Positions 25,180-34,599 of a DNA stretch of 64,000 nucleotides are shown in pieces. The translations under genes and the position numbers were made by a program. Source of the stretch: Microvirga makkahensis. GTDB taxonomy: Bacteria; Pseudomonadota; Alphaproteobacteria; Rhizobiales; Beijerinckiaceae. How positions within the stretch are numbered: the first letter of the stretch is position 1; the number at the start of each line of letters is the position of its first letter. The stretch lies in NCBI RefSeq assembly GCF_009830105.1, contig NZ_WURB01000011.1:86374-150373 (forward strand). Direction: 5' to 3'. The notes under the pieces are model-generated. The model ran no database searches. It was given only the letters and a program-made list of their open reading frames with translations, and was not told where the DNA came from.

Positions 25180-26382
25180 TCAACGGGCGGGATATCTCGC
25201 GAGGATCGCATCGACATCCCGCAGAACGGCTGCAGGGTCGATGCTGAAAGCCTGCCTCGGCCCCTCGGGCCCGCCAATGACAGGTTCGTAATCCGCTCCT
25301 ATCTCGGCGGCCCAGTGGAGGCCGGTGCTCTTGCGGGCATTCTGCGCCATCAGTTCGATCAGGAGCGGCTGACCGCGAGCCCAGAGAATGTTGGCGAGAC
25401 CGGCTCCATGGACGGCCATGATGGTTTTCGCTTCGCTGAACCAGTGAATCTGTTCGTGATGGTTCGACCAGGACGCCTCGACGATCCTGAACCCGCGCCC
25501 GCGCAGCCCCTCGATCAGCTCGGCTTCCCCTTCCACCTGACGGAGGCGTGTGTGCCCACGGGTGAGATAGACCCGGGGCGCAGCCTCCGGCAGCGGGCGA
25601 TCCGCATAGGCGGCCTGGAAAATGGAGCGGGCGTAGTCGAGCGCTTCCGGAGTTGCGAACACCCGCTCAAGATTGCAGCAATGGCTGCGCGCATAAAGGT
25701 AGCGCTCGGCATGAACCCGCTCCCAGGGAGCCAGCCTCAGGTGGCGTATGGGAAGGCCATTACGCTGCAAACCCTTGACGAAATTCTCCACCAACGGATT
25801 GACCGAGCGCGCCGTCACGATGGTCAGTGTCTCACCGGGAGCGAGCACCTTGCGGTGTAGTCCGTAGGCCAGAGGCATCAGCACGTCGGTAAGAAGGTGA
25901 CCATAGTGCTTGTAGGGCGGAATCGCGGCAACCAGTCCCGGGACCCGCCGCGTGTGGAGCGCGGCCGGCGCCGGATAGGAGAAGTGCCAGTTGCTGTCCG
26001 CGGTCGTATCGAACGCGATCTGCCGTCCTGTGTCCGGATCGACGGGCGTCAGCGTATGGCCCGGGATCAGCACATCCGCAATGCGTGCGATCACCCGATG
26101 AGCCGAATCCGGATCCGGGAACCGGCAATGCGGGTTCATCACGTCCACGTCGTAGGAGCTGACGAAGGCGCGCTGACGGCTGTAGCGCTCCTGGACGAGG
26201 TTGAAGGAACGGATGCTGTCCTCCCGAAGGTCCACCTTCGCAGCACCGGGCCAGCCGAAATCCGGAAAAAAGGAAACCGCCTTCCGGAGCCCCGCGCGGG
26301 AGCCTGTCAAGCCTTTCATCACCTTGAAGGCTATGGGCTTGAGATCGAATCTTCGGTGAAGGGCCGAATGATGCCTTGCCAT
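25180..26382 (-). CDS. Glycosyltransferase family 61 protein
   Basis: The 400-residue protein matches the GT61 (DUF563) family. Recognisable blocks are PPYKHYGHLLTDVLMPLAYG, RVYLTRGHTRLRQVEGEAEL, and the characteristic MAVHGAGLANILWARGQPLLIEL. GT61 enzymes add sugars such as xylose or GlcNAc to glycans; bacterial members usually build exopolysaccharide or lipopolysaccharide. No membrane segment is seen. It begins nine bases after the stop of the O-antigen ligase-like gene, so the two form an operon for surface glycan synthesis. Confidence 0.85.
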   Translation of the reverse strand: MARHHSALHRRFDLKPIAFKVMKGLTGSRAGLRKAVSFFPDFGWPGAAKVDLREDSIRSFNLVQERYSRQRAFVSSYDVDVMNPHCRFPDPDSAHRVIARIADVLIPGHTLTPVDPDTGRQIAFDTTADSNWHFSYPAPAALHTRRVPGLVAAIPPYKHYGHLLTDVLMPLAYGLHRKVLAPGETLTIVTARSVNPLVENFVKGLQRNGLPIRHLRLAPWERVHAERYLYARSHCCNLERVFATPEALDYARSIFQAAYADRPLPEAAPRVYLTRGHTRLRQVEGEAELIEGLRGRGFRIVEASWSNHHEQIHWFSEAKTIMAVHGAGLANILWARGQPLLIELMAQNARKSTGLHWAAEIGADYEPVIGGPEGPRQAFSIDPAAVLRDVDAILARYPAR

Positions 26383-26391
26383 GATGTGCCG

Positions 26392-27648
26392 TCAAATCCG
26401 TCGGAGCTCGTCGGAGCTCGATAGGGCAAGCCCTTCCTCATCCCGGCCCATAGCCTCACTCGACATCAGAACGAGAAGGTAGGGCATCCAGAGGAAGAGG
26501 TAATGCATGTTGAAGAAGGCAAACGGGTTCGACAAATCCGTTCCCATGTAGCCGAAAGAGAAAATGATGGATGCCGCTCCGAAGAATCGCAGAGATCGAT
26601 CTCCCTGCCGGGTCAATTCTCTGGCGTAAAAGCCGATCATCGCCCCAAAGGCCGCGAGAGCCGGGAAGCCGAAATACATCGCAGTCCCGAAGATGCCGTT
26701 ATGGGGATGGCTCATCCATGCCTTCTGGAACCGGAAGCCAGGCCCGGTGCCCTGCACGGGATGGAGAGAGATCTGGTCTCGCACCCAGCCCCAGATCTCG
26801 ACCCTGTGCGCTGGACGGCACCAATCCGCCTGCCCGTCGCAGATCACTGACTTGATGACCGGCTCCAACATGCCAAGGCCGGTGATGCAGAGCCAGACGC
26901 CACCGCAGGCCAAGAGCAGGGCGGCAGTTCCGCCTCGCTTCTCAAGCCACCATGCCAAGGGCAATGCCAAGCAGAGAGAGAGGATCGGAGCGCGACTCTG
27001 CGTCCAGGCCAGGGCCACGAGAAGCATGATCGCGAGGCCGATGCAGGACGATGCAAAACGATGTCCCGGAGCACGCTCCAGCCAGAGTGCAGCAAGCGCG
27101 ATCAGCGCGACCGCAAGCCCTCCGGCGCCTGGAATTGGGTTGCGCCCTCGTCCGAGGGGGGTCAAGCGATCGAAAACATCACCGGATGAGGCAAAGTGCA
27201 GCACGATGGACGCAAGAGCGCTCACCCCGCCGAGAACCGCGACGATGGCCAGAACCTGCCTCGTGCTCAACGCACGGCGAACCTGGGCCATGGACAGGAT
27301 GAATGCGCCCAGCAGCACAAAGTTGAGGGAGTCGGAGATATCGTATCCCGGCCCTCCGCCAATGACCCCAAGCGCCGTCCAGGCGACGAAGAAGATCCAG
27401 AAGAACCAGAGCCAGGTGTTCCGCCGAAATGCCTGCGCCGCGGCTCCGCTGATGAAGGCCAAGAGGGCCATCACGACGATCATGGCAACAGGAAGTACGT
27501 GCCCCCGAACCAGAAAGGCCGCAGCAATGAAGATGACGAATGCCGCCGCACTGATGGAATTGGACCAATTCGGGTCAACGAGTTGCTTTCGCAGCCGGAC
27601 AGCAGCATATGTCAGTCGGGAAGGGACGGAGAACATTGGAAGCGGCAT
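26392..27648 (-). CDS. O-antigen ligase / polymerase (Wzy_C) family membrane protein
   Basis: An approximately 418-residue polytopic inner-membrane protein with 11-12 hydrophobic helices and a large periplasmic loop containing [20 protein letters not shown] and SHPHNGIF, the conserved region of O-antigen ligases and polysaccharide polymerases. It would join or polymerise lipid-linked glycan. ATG 27648 is preceded directly by GGGAGGAGG; 27636 and 27696 are alternative in-frame starts. The 5' end faces dxs. Confidence 0.82.
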   Translation of the reverse strand: MPLPMFSVPSRLTYAAVRLRKQLVDPNWSNSISAAAFVIFIAAAFLVRGHVLPVAMIVVMALLAFISGAAAQAFRRNTWLWFFWIFFVAWTALGVIGGGPGYDISDSLNFVLLGAFILSMAQVRRALSTRQVLAIVAVLGGVSALASIVLHFASSGDVFDRLTPLGRGRNPIPGAGGLAVALIALAALWLERAPGHRFASSCIGLAIMLLVALAWTQSRAPILSLCLALPLAWWLEKRGGTAALLLACGGVWLCITGLGMLEPVIKSVICDGQADWCRPAHRVEIWGWVRDQISLHPVQGTGPGFRFQKAWMSHPHNGIFGTAMYFGFPALAAFGAMIGFYARELTRQGDRSLRFFGAASIIFSFGYMGTDLSNPFAFFNMHYLFLWMPYLLVLMSSEAMGRDEEGLALSSSDELRRI

Positions 27649-27776
27649 CCTCCTCCCGGAACGGGAATTGGGATATTGTTTCTGGCCGTCTATCATCTGA
27701 CTTCGATGCTTTCAACCTTTGCGGCGCTTCCAAGCTGGGGCTCCCGGTGAAGGAAAACCTGCATTCTGGTGACCAC

Positions 27777-29693
27777 GTGAGCGCAACGCATACACCTCTT
27801 CTTGATACTATCAAGATTCCGGAAGACCTCCGGCAGCTCCCCGAAAACCAGCTGAGGCAGATCGCGGACGAATTGCGCGCCGAGACGATCAGTGCCGTCT
27901 CCGTCACCGGAGGACACCTGGGCGCGGGCCTTGGGGTGGTCGAGCTGACGGTAGCTCTCCATTACGTTTTCGATACTCCCCGCGACCGGCTGATCTGGGA
28001 CGTAGGGCACCAAGCCTATCCTCACAAGATTCTCACGGCCAGGCGCGACCGCATCCGGACGCTGCGTCAGGCCGGCGGCCTGTCAGGCTTCACGAAGCGC
28101 TCGGAAAGCGAGTACGACCCCTTCGGCGCCGCCCATACCTCCACTTCGATTTCGGCCGGCCTCGGCATGGCCGTCGCGCGGGATCTGGACGGCAAGCGCA
28201 ACAACGTGATCGCCGTGATCGGCGACGGCGCCATGTCGGCTGGCATGGCTTATGAGGCCATGAACAATGCCGGCGCCATGCATTCGCGCCTGATCGTGAT
28301 CCTCAACGACAACGACATGTCGATCGCGCCGCCTACCGGCGCCATGTCGTCCTATCTCGCGCGCCTCGTCTCCGGCGGCACCTATCGGGGCATCCGCGAG
28401 ACCGCCAAGCAGCTGGCCAAGAAGCTGCCGAAGTTCCTCTATGAGAAGGCGCAGCGCGCCGAGGAGTTCGCCCGCGGCTTCTGGACCGGCGGCACGATGT
28501 TCGAGGAGCTCGGCTTCTACTATGTCGGACCCATCGACGGCCACAACCTGGACCATCTGCTGCCGATTCTGAAGAACGTGCGGGACTCCGAGACCGGGCC
28601 GATCCTCGTTCACGTAGTCACTCAGAAGGGGAAGGGTTACGCGCCGGCGGAGGCCGCCGCCGACAAGTATCACGGGGTGGCCGCCTTCGACGTGGTGACC
28701 GGAGCGCAGGCGAAGGCCAAGGCCAATGCGCCCTCCTATACGAAGGTCTTCGGCGAGAGCCTGATCCGGGAGGCCCAAAGGGACGACAAGATCGTCGCCA
28801 TCACGGCGGCCATGCCGTCGGGTACAGGCGTCGATCTCTTCGGAAAGGAATTCCCCACCCGTACCTTTGACGTGGGCATCGCAGAGCAGCACGCGGTGAC
28901 CTTCGCGGCCGGCATGGCGACGGAAGGCTACAAGCCGTTCTGCGCGATCTATTCCACCTTCCTGCAGCGTGCCTATGACCAGGTGGTGCACGACGTGTCC
29001 ATCCAGAACTTGCCCGTCCGCTTCGCGCTGGACCGGGCGGGACTCGTGGGTGCGGACGGGCCGACCCATGCGGGCTCCTTCGACATCGCCTATCTCGGCT
29101 GCCTGCCGAACATGGTGGTGATGGCGGCCGCGGACGAAGCGGAGCTGGTGCACATGGTGGCCACCGCCGCGGCCTATGACGACGGCCCCATCGCCTTCCG
29201 CTATCCGCGCGGAGAAGGTGTCGGCGTCGACCTGCCCGAAGAGGGCGTGCCGCTCGCCATCGGCAAGGGCCGCATCGTGAAACAGGGCAGCCGCGTCGCC
29301 ATTCTCTCGCTCGGCACGCGCCTCGCGGAAGCCCTGAGAGCGGCCGAGGAACTGGAGGCCCGCGGGCTCTCCACCACGGTGGCCGACGCCCGCTTCGCCA
29401 AGCCCCTCGACGAGGAGATGATCATCGGCCTTGCCCGCGACCACGAGGTGCTCATTACCGTAGAGGAAGGTTCCATCGGAGGCTTCGGCTCCTTCGTGCT
29501 GAAGCTCCTCTCCGACAAGGGGGCGCTCGATCGCGGCACCGTGAAAGTACGCTCCATGGTGCTGCCCGACCTTTATCAGGATCACGACAAGCCCGAGCGC
29601 ATGTATGCCCAGGCCGGTCTCGACGCCGTGGGCATCGTGAGCAAGGTGTTCGAGGCCCTCGGCAAAGAAGAGCCTCGTCAGGCGCGGGCCTGA
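27777..29693 (+). CDS. dxs: 1-deoxy-D-xylulose-5-phosphate synthase
   Basis: Dxs makes deoxyxylulose 5-phosphate from pyruvate and glyceraldehyde 3-phosphate, the entry step of the MEP isoprenoid pathway. The thiamine-diphosphate motif [15 protein letters not shown]...NDNDMSI, the [14 protein letters not shown] [15 protein letters not shown], and the transketolase regions ([33 protein letters not shown]) are all intact. I placed the start at GTG 27777 ([12 protein letters not shown]), giving 638 residues; the open frame extends upstream to 27609 with no family match and overlaps the divergent gene. ispE and a polyprenyl synthase later in the window use the same pathway. Confidence 0.95.
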   Translation: MSATHTPLLDTIKIPEDLRQLPENQLRQIADELRAETISAVSVTGGHLGAGLGVVELTVALHYVFDTPRDRLIWDVGHQAYPHKILTARRDRIRTLRQAGGLSGFTKRSESEYDPFGAAHTSTSISAGLGMAVARDLDGKRNNVIAVIGDGAMSAGMAYEAMNNAGAMHSRLIVILNDNDMSIAPPTGAMSSYLARLVSGGTYRGIRETAKQLAKKLPKFLYEKAQRAEEFARGFWTGGTMFEELGFYYVGPIDGHNLDHLLPILKNVRDSETGPILVHVVTQKGKGYAPAEAAADKYHGVAAFDVVTGAQAKAKANAPSYTKVFGESLIREAQRDDKIVAITAAMPSGTGVDLFGKEFPTRTFDVGIAEQHAVTFAAGMATEGYKPFCAIYSTFLQRAYDQVVHDVSIQNLPVRFALDRAGLVGADGPTHAGSFDIAYLGCLPNMVVMAAADEAELVHMVATAAAYDDGPIAFRYPRGEGVGVDLPEEGVPLAIGKGRIVKQGSRVAILSLGTRLAEALRAAEELEARGLSTTVADARFAKPLDEEMIIGLARDHEVLITVEEGSIGGFGSFVLKLLSDKGALDRGTVKVRSMVLPDLYQDHDKPERMYAQAGLDAVGIVSKVFEALGKEEPRQARA

Positions 29694-29712
29694 CAAGTCA
29701 CCATGTCGCAGC

Positions 29713-29805
29713 CGCCCCCGGCGTGGTCCGGGGACCAATCCCGGCTATACCGTTCGGAATTGCGCAACGCTTGACGCAAGCGGGATCCCCGGCACAAGAG
29801 CCGGA
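29713..29805. repeat. Degenerate palindromic element in convergent gap
   Basis: Between dxs and the SOD gene are GGTCCGGGGACCAATCCCGG and, further on, GATCCCCGGCACAAGAGCCG with ATGACATCC. These resemble worn halves of the composite palindromic element and may help end both convergent transcripts. Confidence 0.35.
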
Positions 29806-29816
29806 ATGACATCCGT

Positions 29817-30530
29817 CTAAAGCGCCAGCGTGCCCGCCTTCGCGGCGGCGTAGCGCTCGCCGATCCGGTTCCAGTCCAGCACGTTCCACCAGGCCTTGAG
29901 ATAATCCGACCGGCGGTTCTGGTAGTCGAGGTAATAGGCGTGCTCCCAGACATCGTTGCCCATCAGGACCATGTGTCCATCCATGAGCGGGGTATCCTGA
30001 TTGGGCTTCGATGTGATCCCGAGCTTGCCGTCTTGCTTCACCGTAACGAACACCCAGCCGGAGCCGAACTGCTTCTCCCCAGCCGTGTTAAAATCGGCCT
30101 GGAACCTTTGGAACCCGCCGAAATCCCGGTCGATGGCGCTCTTCAGCTCGCCGGAGGGCTCGCCGCCCGATCCCCCCATGATCTGCCAGAACATGGTGTG
30201 ATTGGCATGACCGCCGCCGTTGTTGCGGATGGCGGTCCGGAGGGATTCGGGAACCTCGGCGATCTTCGCCAGCATCTCGTGGAGCGGCATCCTGGCCAGC
30301 TCCCCGTTCTGGCTCAAAGCGGCGTTGAGGTTGTTGACGTAGGATGCGTGGTGCTTTCCATGGTGAAGCTCCATGGTCCGGGTATCGATGTGAGGCTCGT
30401 TCTTGGAGGGGGCATATGGCAGGGGATCGAGCTTGAAGGGGCCGGAGGACGCTTGCGCGAAGACCCGCGGAATGGCAGCGCTCGCAGCCAGCAGGGCTGC
30501 ACCGGTCAGGAAATGGCGACGGCTGAGCAT
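29817..30530 (-). CDS. Exported superoxide dismutase (Fe/Mn family, Mn-like)
   Basis: The 237-residue product starts with MLSRRHFLTGAALLAASAAI, a Tat-like signal (SRRHFLTG) with likely cleavage after RVFA, so the enzyme should act in the periplasm. The mature part is a complete Fe/Mn SOD. Metal ligands lie in ELHHGKHHASYVNNL, GGGHANHTMFW, and GNDVWEHAYYLDYQNRR (Asp and His). The GGGHANHTMFW context and NQDTPLM are Mn-type, but metal use cannot be settled from sequence. The frame is open further upstream to 30788 without family similarity. It is divergent from tlyA. Confidence 0.92.
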   Translation of the reverse strand: MLSRRHFLTGAALLAASAAIPRVFAQASSGPFKLDPLPYAPSKNEPHIDTRTMELHHGKHHASYVNNLNAALSQNGELARMPLHEMLAKIAEVPESLRTAIRNNGGGHANHTMFWQIMGGSGGEPSGELKSAIDRDFGGFQRFQADFNTAGEKQFGSGWVFVTVKQDGKLGITSKPNQDTPLMDGHMVLMGNDVWEHAYYLDYQNRRSDYLKAWWNVLDWNRIGERYAAAKAGTLAL

Positions 30531-30633
30531 GGGGGCTCCATTGGCTGAGTGGATCGTTGACCGGATATGTCCGCTCGCCAGGGCAGGTTCCGGGATATGA
30601 GAGGATTTGAATTCACATGACGTTGAGATACCC

Positions 30634-31362
30634 ATGACCCGCAAACGCGCCGACATGGTGCTCGTCGAGCGTGGCTTCTTCACAAGCCGCGCGCGGGCGC
30701 AGGAAGCCATTGCAGCCGGCCTCGTCACCGCCGACGGAGTCGTCGTGAAGAAACCCTCGGACGCGGTGGCGGACGGCGCGGTGATCACCGCCGTGCAGCC
30801 ACATCCCTACGTGTCCCGCGGCGGCGTGAAGCTGGCGGCGGCCCTCGATGCCTTCGGGATGGATCCGAAAGGCTGCATCTGCCTCGATATCGGCGCCTCC
30901 ACCGGCGGCTTCACGGAGGTGCTGTTGATGCGCGACGCCAGGCATGTCTATGCCGTCGATGTCGGGCATTCGCAGCTTCACCCGACGGTGGCGGGCGATC
31001 CGCGCGTGACCAATCTCGAAAGCACGGATGCGCGCTCCCTCACGGCCGCTCTCATCCCTCAGCCTGCGGATCTTCTCGTATCCGATGTGAGCTTCATCTC
31101 GCTGAAGCTCGTACTGCCGGCGGCGGTCGCTTTGCTGAAGCCGCGCGCGAAGCTGGCCGTTCTCGTCAAGCCGCAATTCGAGGCCGGGCGCGACCACGTG
31201 AAGAAGGGCATTGTAAGGGACGAGGCCGTACATCGCGCGGTGTGCGACGACATCGCAGCCTTCGTCGCATCGCTTGGATTTTCCGTCGATGGCGTCGTCC
31301 CCTCCCCCATCGAGGGCGGAGACGGCAACCGCGAATTTTTGTTGGGAGCCCATCGTGGGTGA
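30634..31362 (+). CDS. tlyA: TlyA family rRNA 2'-O-methyltransferase
   Basis: The 242-residue protein has an N-terminal S4 RNA-binding domain (RADMVLVERGFFTSRARAQE) and a FtsJ-like methyltransferase domain with the SAM motif CLDIGASTGGFTEVLL and DLLVSDVSFISLKLVLP. TlyA methylates ribose in 16S and/or 23S rRNA and is associated with capreomycin sensitivity in mycobacteria. It lies near dxs, as in many bacteria. Its last bases overlap the next methyltransferase gene, indicating translational coupling of two RNA-modifying enzymes. I chose ATG 30634 by family alignment. Confidence 0.92.
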   Translation: MTRKRADMVLVERGFFTSRARAQEAIAAGLVTADGVVVKKPSDAVADGAVITAVQPHPYVSRGGVKLAAALDAFGMDPKGCICLDIGASTGGFTEVLLMRDARHVYAVDVGHSQLHPTVAGDPRVTNLESTDARSLTAALIPQPADLLVSDVSFISLKLVLPAAVALLKPRAKLAVLVKPQFEAGRDHVKKGIVRDEAVHRAVCDDIAAFVASLGFSVDGVVPSPIEGGDGNREFLLGAHRG

Positions 31363-32605
31363 GCAGGTGATTATCGAACGTCTGGGCGCGAAGGCCGACG
31401 GCATCGCGGAAACCGCTTCCGGTCCCGTCTTCGTGCCCAAGACGCTGCCGGGCGAAACTGTGACCATTGAGCGCGACGGCTCACGCGCGGATCTCATCCG
31501 CGTGGATGCGGCATCGCCCGAGCGCGAGACGCCGTTCTGTCCTTATTTCGACGAATGCGGTGGCTGCGCGACGCAGCACATGAAGCACGGTTTCTATCAA
31601 GCCTGGAAGCAGGAGATCCTCGCGCGCACCCTGCGTCAGGCGCGCATTGAGACACCCGTCGAGCCGATGATCGATGCCCATGGGGACGGCCGCCGCCGCG
31701 TCACGCTGCACGTGCGCTTTCCCGACCGTTCCATGCATGTGGGCTACATGGCGGCCCGCAGCCACCGGATCGTCGCGATCGCCTTCTGCCCGATCGCCGA
31801 GCCCGGGCTGAAGGAGCAGGCTCCGGTCATCGCGCGTGCTATCGGCGAGCATCTCAAGGGCGCCCGCAAGCCACTCGACATCCAGATCACCAACACGCGG
31901 ACGGGCTTCGATGTGGATGTGCGCGGGCACGGGCCGTTGAAGGACTCGGACCGCCTGAGCCTCATTGGCCTGGCCGAAAGGCTCGATCTCTCACGCCTTT
32001 CGATCCATGGCGACGTGATCGTGGAGCGTCGCCCGCCCGCAATCGCGATGGGACGCGCTTCCGTCGTGCCGCCCGCAGGCTCGTTCCTGCAAGCGACGCG
32101 CCTGGGTGAGGAAACGCTCGCCAGTTTCGTGACGGAGGCCTGCGGGCGCGCGAAGCGCGTGGCCGACCTCTTCTCGGGATCCGGCCCCTTCGCCCTGCGC
32201 CTTGCTGAAAAATCCGAGGTTCATGCGGTGGAGCACGACCAGGGCTCGATGACGGCTCTCGACAAGGCCTTCCGTGCAACGCCGGGCCTTCGCCGCATCA
32301 CCACCGAGGCGCGGGACCTCTTCCGCCGCCCGCTTCTCACGCCCGAGCTCAACGCCTTCGACGCAGTCGTGCTCGATCCGCCCCGCGCAGGCGCCGAGGC
32401 GCAGGCGAAGCAGCTCGCCGCGTCAAAAGTGCCGCTCGTGGTGAGCGTCTCCTGCGATGCCGCTACCTTCGCCCGCGACACCGCCATTCTCACGAGCGGC
32501 GGCTACCGCCTGGAACGCGTGATCCCCGTCGATCAGTTCAAGCACTCGCCCCATCTCGAAGTCATCGGCATCCTGAGGCGCGACGCGGTGAAGAAGCGGC
32601 GGTGA
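31355..32605 (+). CDS. TrmA/RumA-type 23S rRNA or tRNA uracil-C5 methyltransferase
   Basis: The 416-residue protein belongs to COG2265. A TRAM-like N-terminus is followed by the Fe-S cysteine cluster FCPYFDECGGCATQHM, then a SAM-binding core (VADLFSGSGPFALRLAE), DPPRAG, and the active-site Cys in VSVSCDAATFARD. These enzymes methylate uridine at carbon 5 in 23S rRNA (RlmC/RlmD) or tRNA. Which site is modified is not clear. The GTG start at 31355 overlaps tlyA by eight bases and gives the expected family opening VGEQVIIERLGAKADGIAE. Confidence 0.88.
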   Translation: MGEQVIIERLGAKADGIAETASGPVFVPKTLPGETVTIERDGSRADLIRVDAASPERETPFCPYFDECGGCATQHMKHGFYQAWKQEILARTLRQARIETPVEPMIDAHGDGRRRVTLHVRFPDRSMHVGYMAARSHRIVAIAFCPIAEPGLKEQAPVIARAIGEHLKGARKPLDIQITNTRTGFDVDVRGHGPLKDSDRLSLIGLAERLDLSRLSIHGDVIVERRPPAIAMGRASVVPPAGSFLQATRLGEETLASFVTEACGRAKRVADLFSGSGPFALRLAEKSEVHAVEHDQGSMTALDKAFRATPGLRRITTEARDLFRRPLLTPELNAFDAVVLDPPRAGAEAQAKQLAASKVPLVVSVSCDAATFARDTAILTSGGYRLERVIPVDQFKHSPHLEVIGILRRDAVKKRR

Positions 32606-32632
32606 AGTGGGATTTCCGCCAGCCCCGCTCCC

Positions 32633-32717
32633 CGTCATCACCGGCTTTGTGCGGCGATCCCGGTCAGGGCGGGCACGGCTCCATGATCGGGCGGCCGGGC
32701 TAAACCCGGCCATGACG
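32633..32717. repeat. Composite palindromic intergenic element (full copy)
   Basis: GTCATCACCGGC...GCGGCGATCCCGG, a spacer with GGCTCCATGATCGGG, then GCGGCCGGGCTAAACCCGGC followed by CATGACGT. It sits in the convergent gap between the methyltransferase and SRAP genes. The second hairpin is perfect (GCCGGG/CCCGGC). Confidence 0.7.
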
Positions 32718-32737
32718 TGGGGACAGCGAGCACGATC

Positions 32738-33487
32738 CTAGAACAAGCTCCCCTGCTCGTCCTCGTCGCTGGAGAGCGGCTTCTTCGCCGTCGGCCTGCT
32801 CTTCCTCGCCGGCGCGGCTTCCGGCTGCGCCAGAGGCTCTACCAGGCTCGGATCGTCGTTCTCGACCTTGTTCACACGGCTTGAGACCGGCACCACCTCG
32901 AGCCAGTCGTCGGGACACGGCCGTACGAGGCGCATCACGTTGGCTCGTTCGTCACGCACATGGAGCCAGGCGGCGATGTCCTCCTCCGGGAGGATCACCG
33001 GCATGCGGTCATGCACGGCGGAGAGCACACCATTGGCATCCGTCGTCACGATGGCGGCGGTGTCGATCTCGGCGCCGTCGGGGCTCATGTAGGTCTCCCA
33101 CAAGCCCGCCATCGGCATGGGTTTGCGCGAGCGCGGGCGGATCAGGAACGGCGTCTTGTCGCGGCCATGGCGCCGCCATTCGTAGAAGCCGTCGGCGAGA
33201 AAGATGCAGCGGCGGCGCTTCAGGGCCGCCTTGAAGGTCGGCTTCGTCTCGAGCGTCTCGCCGCGCGCATTGATGACGAGCGGAAAATCCTTCGGGTCCT
33301 TGACCCAGGACGGCAGGAATCCCCAGCGCACCAGCGTAAAGTGCCGCGCGCCGCGATCCTCCAGCACGATGGGCACCGGCTGGGTGGGTGCCACGTTGTA
33401 GCGCGGAGGAAAGTTCGGCTGCTCCGGATAGCCGAAGAACTCCCGGTACGTCTCGGGAGGCAGGGTGATGGCGTAGCGCCCGCACAT
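32738..33487 (-). CDS. SOS response-associated peptidase (YedK/HMCES family)
   Basis: SRAP proteins sense abasic sites in single-stranded DNA and form a protective thiazolidine link through the N-terminal Cys. The start MCGRYAIT gives Cys2 exposed after Met removal, so ATG 33487 is right and an upstream ATG at 33496 is not. Further active-site residues lie in RYNVAPTQPVPIV (Asn), INARGET, FLADGFYEWRR (Glu), and VHDRMPVIL (His). The 249-residue length includes a disordered, charged C-terminal tail (about residues 220-249). Confidence 0.95.
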   Translation of the reverse strand: MCGRYAITLPPETYREFFGYPEQPNFPPRYNVAPTQPVPIVLEDRGARHFTLVRWGFLPSWVKDPKDFPLVINARGETLETKPTFKAALKRRRCIFLADGFYEWRRHGRDKTPFLIRPRSRKPMPMAGLWETYMSPDGAEIDTAAIVTTDANGVLSAVHDRMPVILPEEDIAAWLHVRDERANVMRLVRPCPDDWLEVVPVSSRVNKVENDDPSLVEPLAQPEAAPARKSRPTAKKPLSSDEDEQGSLF

Positions 33488-33564
33488 GGTATCCATCCTC
33501 TCCTCGTCATCCCCGGATCAGGTCCGGAGGCGGCCTTGGTCGATCATCCACATCTCTCGTCATG

Positions 33565-34560
33565 TCAAAGCCACCTCTTCCAGCGGAAGAAGAGATAGGG
33601 CAGCCCGGCGGCAAGCATCATGAGCATGATCGCCCAGGGATAACCGTAATTCCATTCGAGCTCCGGCATGAGCTTGAAATTCATTCCATAGAGCGACGAG
33701 ACCAGTGTCGGCGGCAGGAAGATCACCGACATGACCGAGAAGATCTTGATGATGTCGTTCTGCTCGATCGTGACGAGTCCGAGCGTGGCGTCGAGCAGGA
33801 ACTGGACCTTGTTGGAGAGGAAGGTCGCGTGCTCCTCGATGGATTGCACGTCGCGCAGGGCCGTGCGCCATTCCGCCTGATAGCCGCGCGACTTCTGCGG
33901 CCTCGGCATGGTGGCGGACAAGAACAGCAGCAGCCGTTCCACGGATACCATGCTCTCGCGCACCTTGGAGATTACGTCCGCCTTGCGCCCGATGGATTTC
34001 AGGGCGGCGCGGAAGGACGCGGTGCGGCGCGTGCCCTTCTTCTCGTTCTCGAAGATCGATTGCGACAGGCGGTCGATGCGCTGCCCCACCGTGCCGAGAA
34101 TTTCGGCCGCGCGGTCGATGATCGTCTCGACTAGTCCGTCGAGCACGGCCTCGGGCTGGTGGCGGCAGCCTCCCGGCTTCGCCGCGCGGGCCATGAACAT
34201 GCTGAAGGAGCGCGGCTCCCCATAACGCACGGTCACGAGCGCCCGCTCGGTGAGGATGAAGGAGACGTCGATGAGCTTCGGATTCTCGGTGTCAGAACTG
34301 CAGAGCACACGCGCGGTCATGTAGCGCGCGTTGTTCTCGCTGTAGAGGATTTCGGACGGCTCGATGTCCGCCATCTCCTCGCGGGTGGGAATTTCGATCG
34401 CGAGATGGCGCTCGACGAGCCTGTCCTCGTCCCGGCTCGGATCGATCAGATCGACCCAGATCGCATCTTCGGGGATCGGCTCGCCCGGAGGCAGCACGGC
34501 GCGGTTGAGAGCTTCCCCCGTGGAAACCGCCGTTCGCGCCGGCCTATGAATCACGATCAT
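33565..34560 (-). CDS. corA: Magnesium/cobalt transporter CorA
   Basis: The 331-residue protein has a long cytoplasmic N-terminal domain rich in charged helices (residues 1-265) and two C-terminal transmembrane helices. The selectivity motif YGMNFK lies between them in the pore loop, and the protein ends in the basic FFRWKRWL. CorA forms pentameric channels for Mg2+ uptake in the inner membrane. It is a single-gene unit, with the SRAP gene 78 bp downstream on the same strand. No Mg-responsive leader was recognised. Confidence 0.94.
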   Translation of the reverse strand: MIVIHRPARTAVSTGEALNRAVLPPGEPIPEDAIWVDLIDPSRDEDRLVERHLAIEIPTREEMADIEPSEILYSENNARYMTARVLCSSDTENPKLIDVSFILTERALVTVRYGEPRSFSMFMARAAKPGGCRHQPEAVLDGLVETIIDRAAEILGTVGQRIDRLSQSIFENEKKGTRRTASFRAALKSIGRKADVISKVRESMVSVERLLLFLSATMPRPQKSRGYQAEWRTALRDVQSIEEHATFLSNKVQFLLDATLGLVTIEQNDIIKIFSVMSVIFLPPTLVSSLYGMNFKLMPELEWNYGYPWAIMLMMLAAGLPYLFFRWKRWL

Positions 34561-34599
34561 CCCCGCCTCCGCCTCATTGGGTGAGTTGTCGCCTTTCCT

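Noticed and set aside
26402..26421. Tandem CGTCGGAGCT repeat near the O-antigen ligase stop codon as a mobile element scar
   Set aside because: Two 10-bp units alone, in coding sequence, are too little to support insertion or excision.
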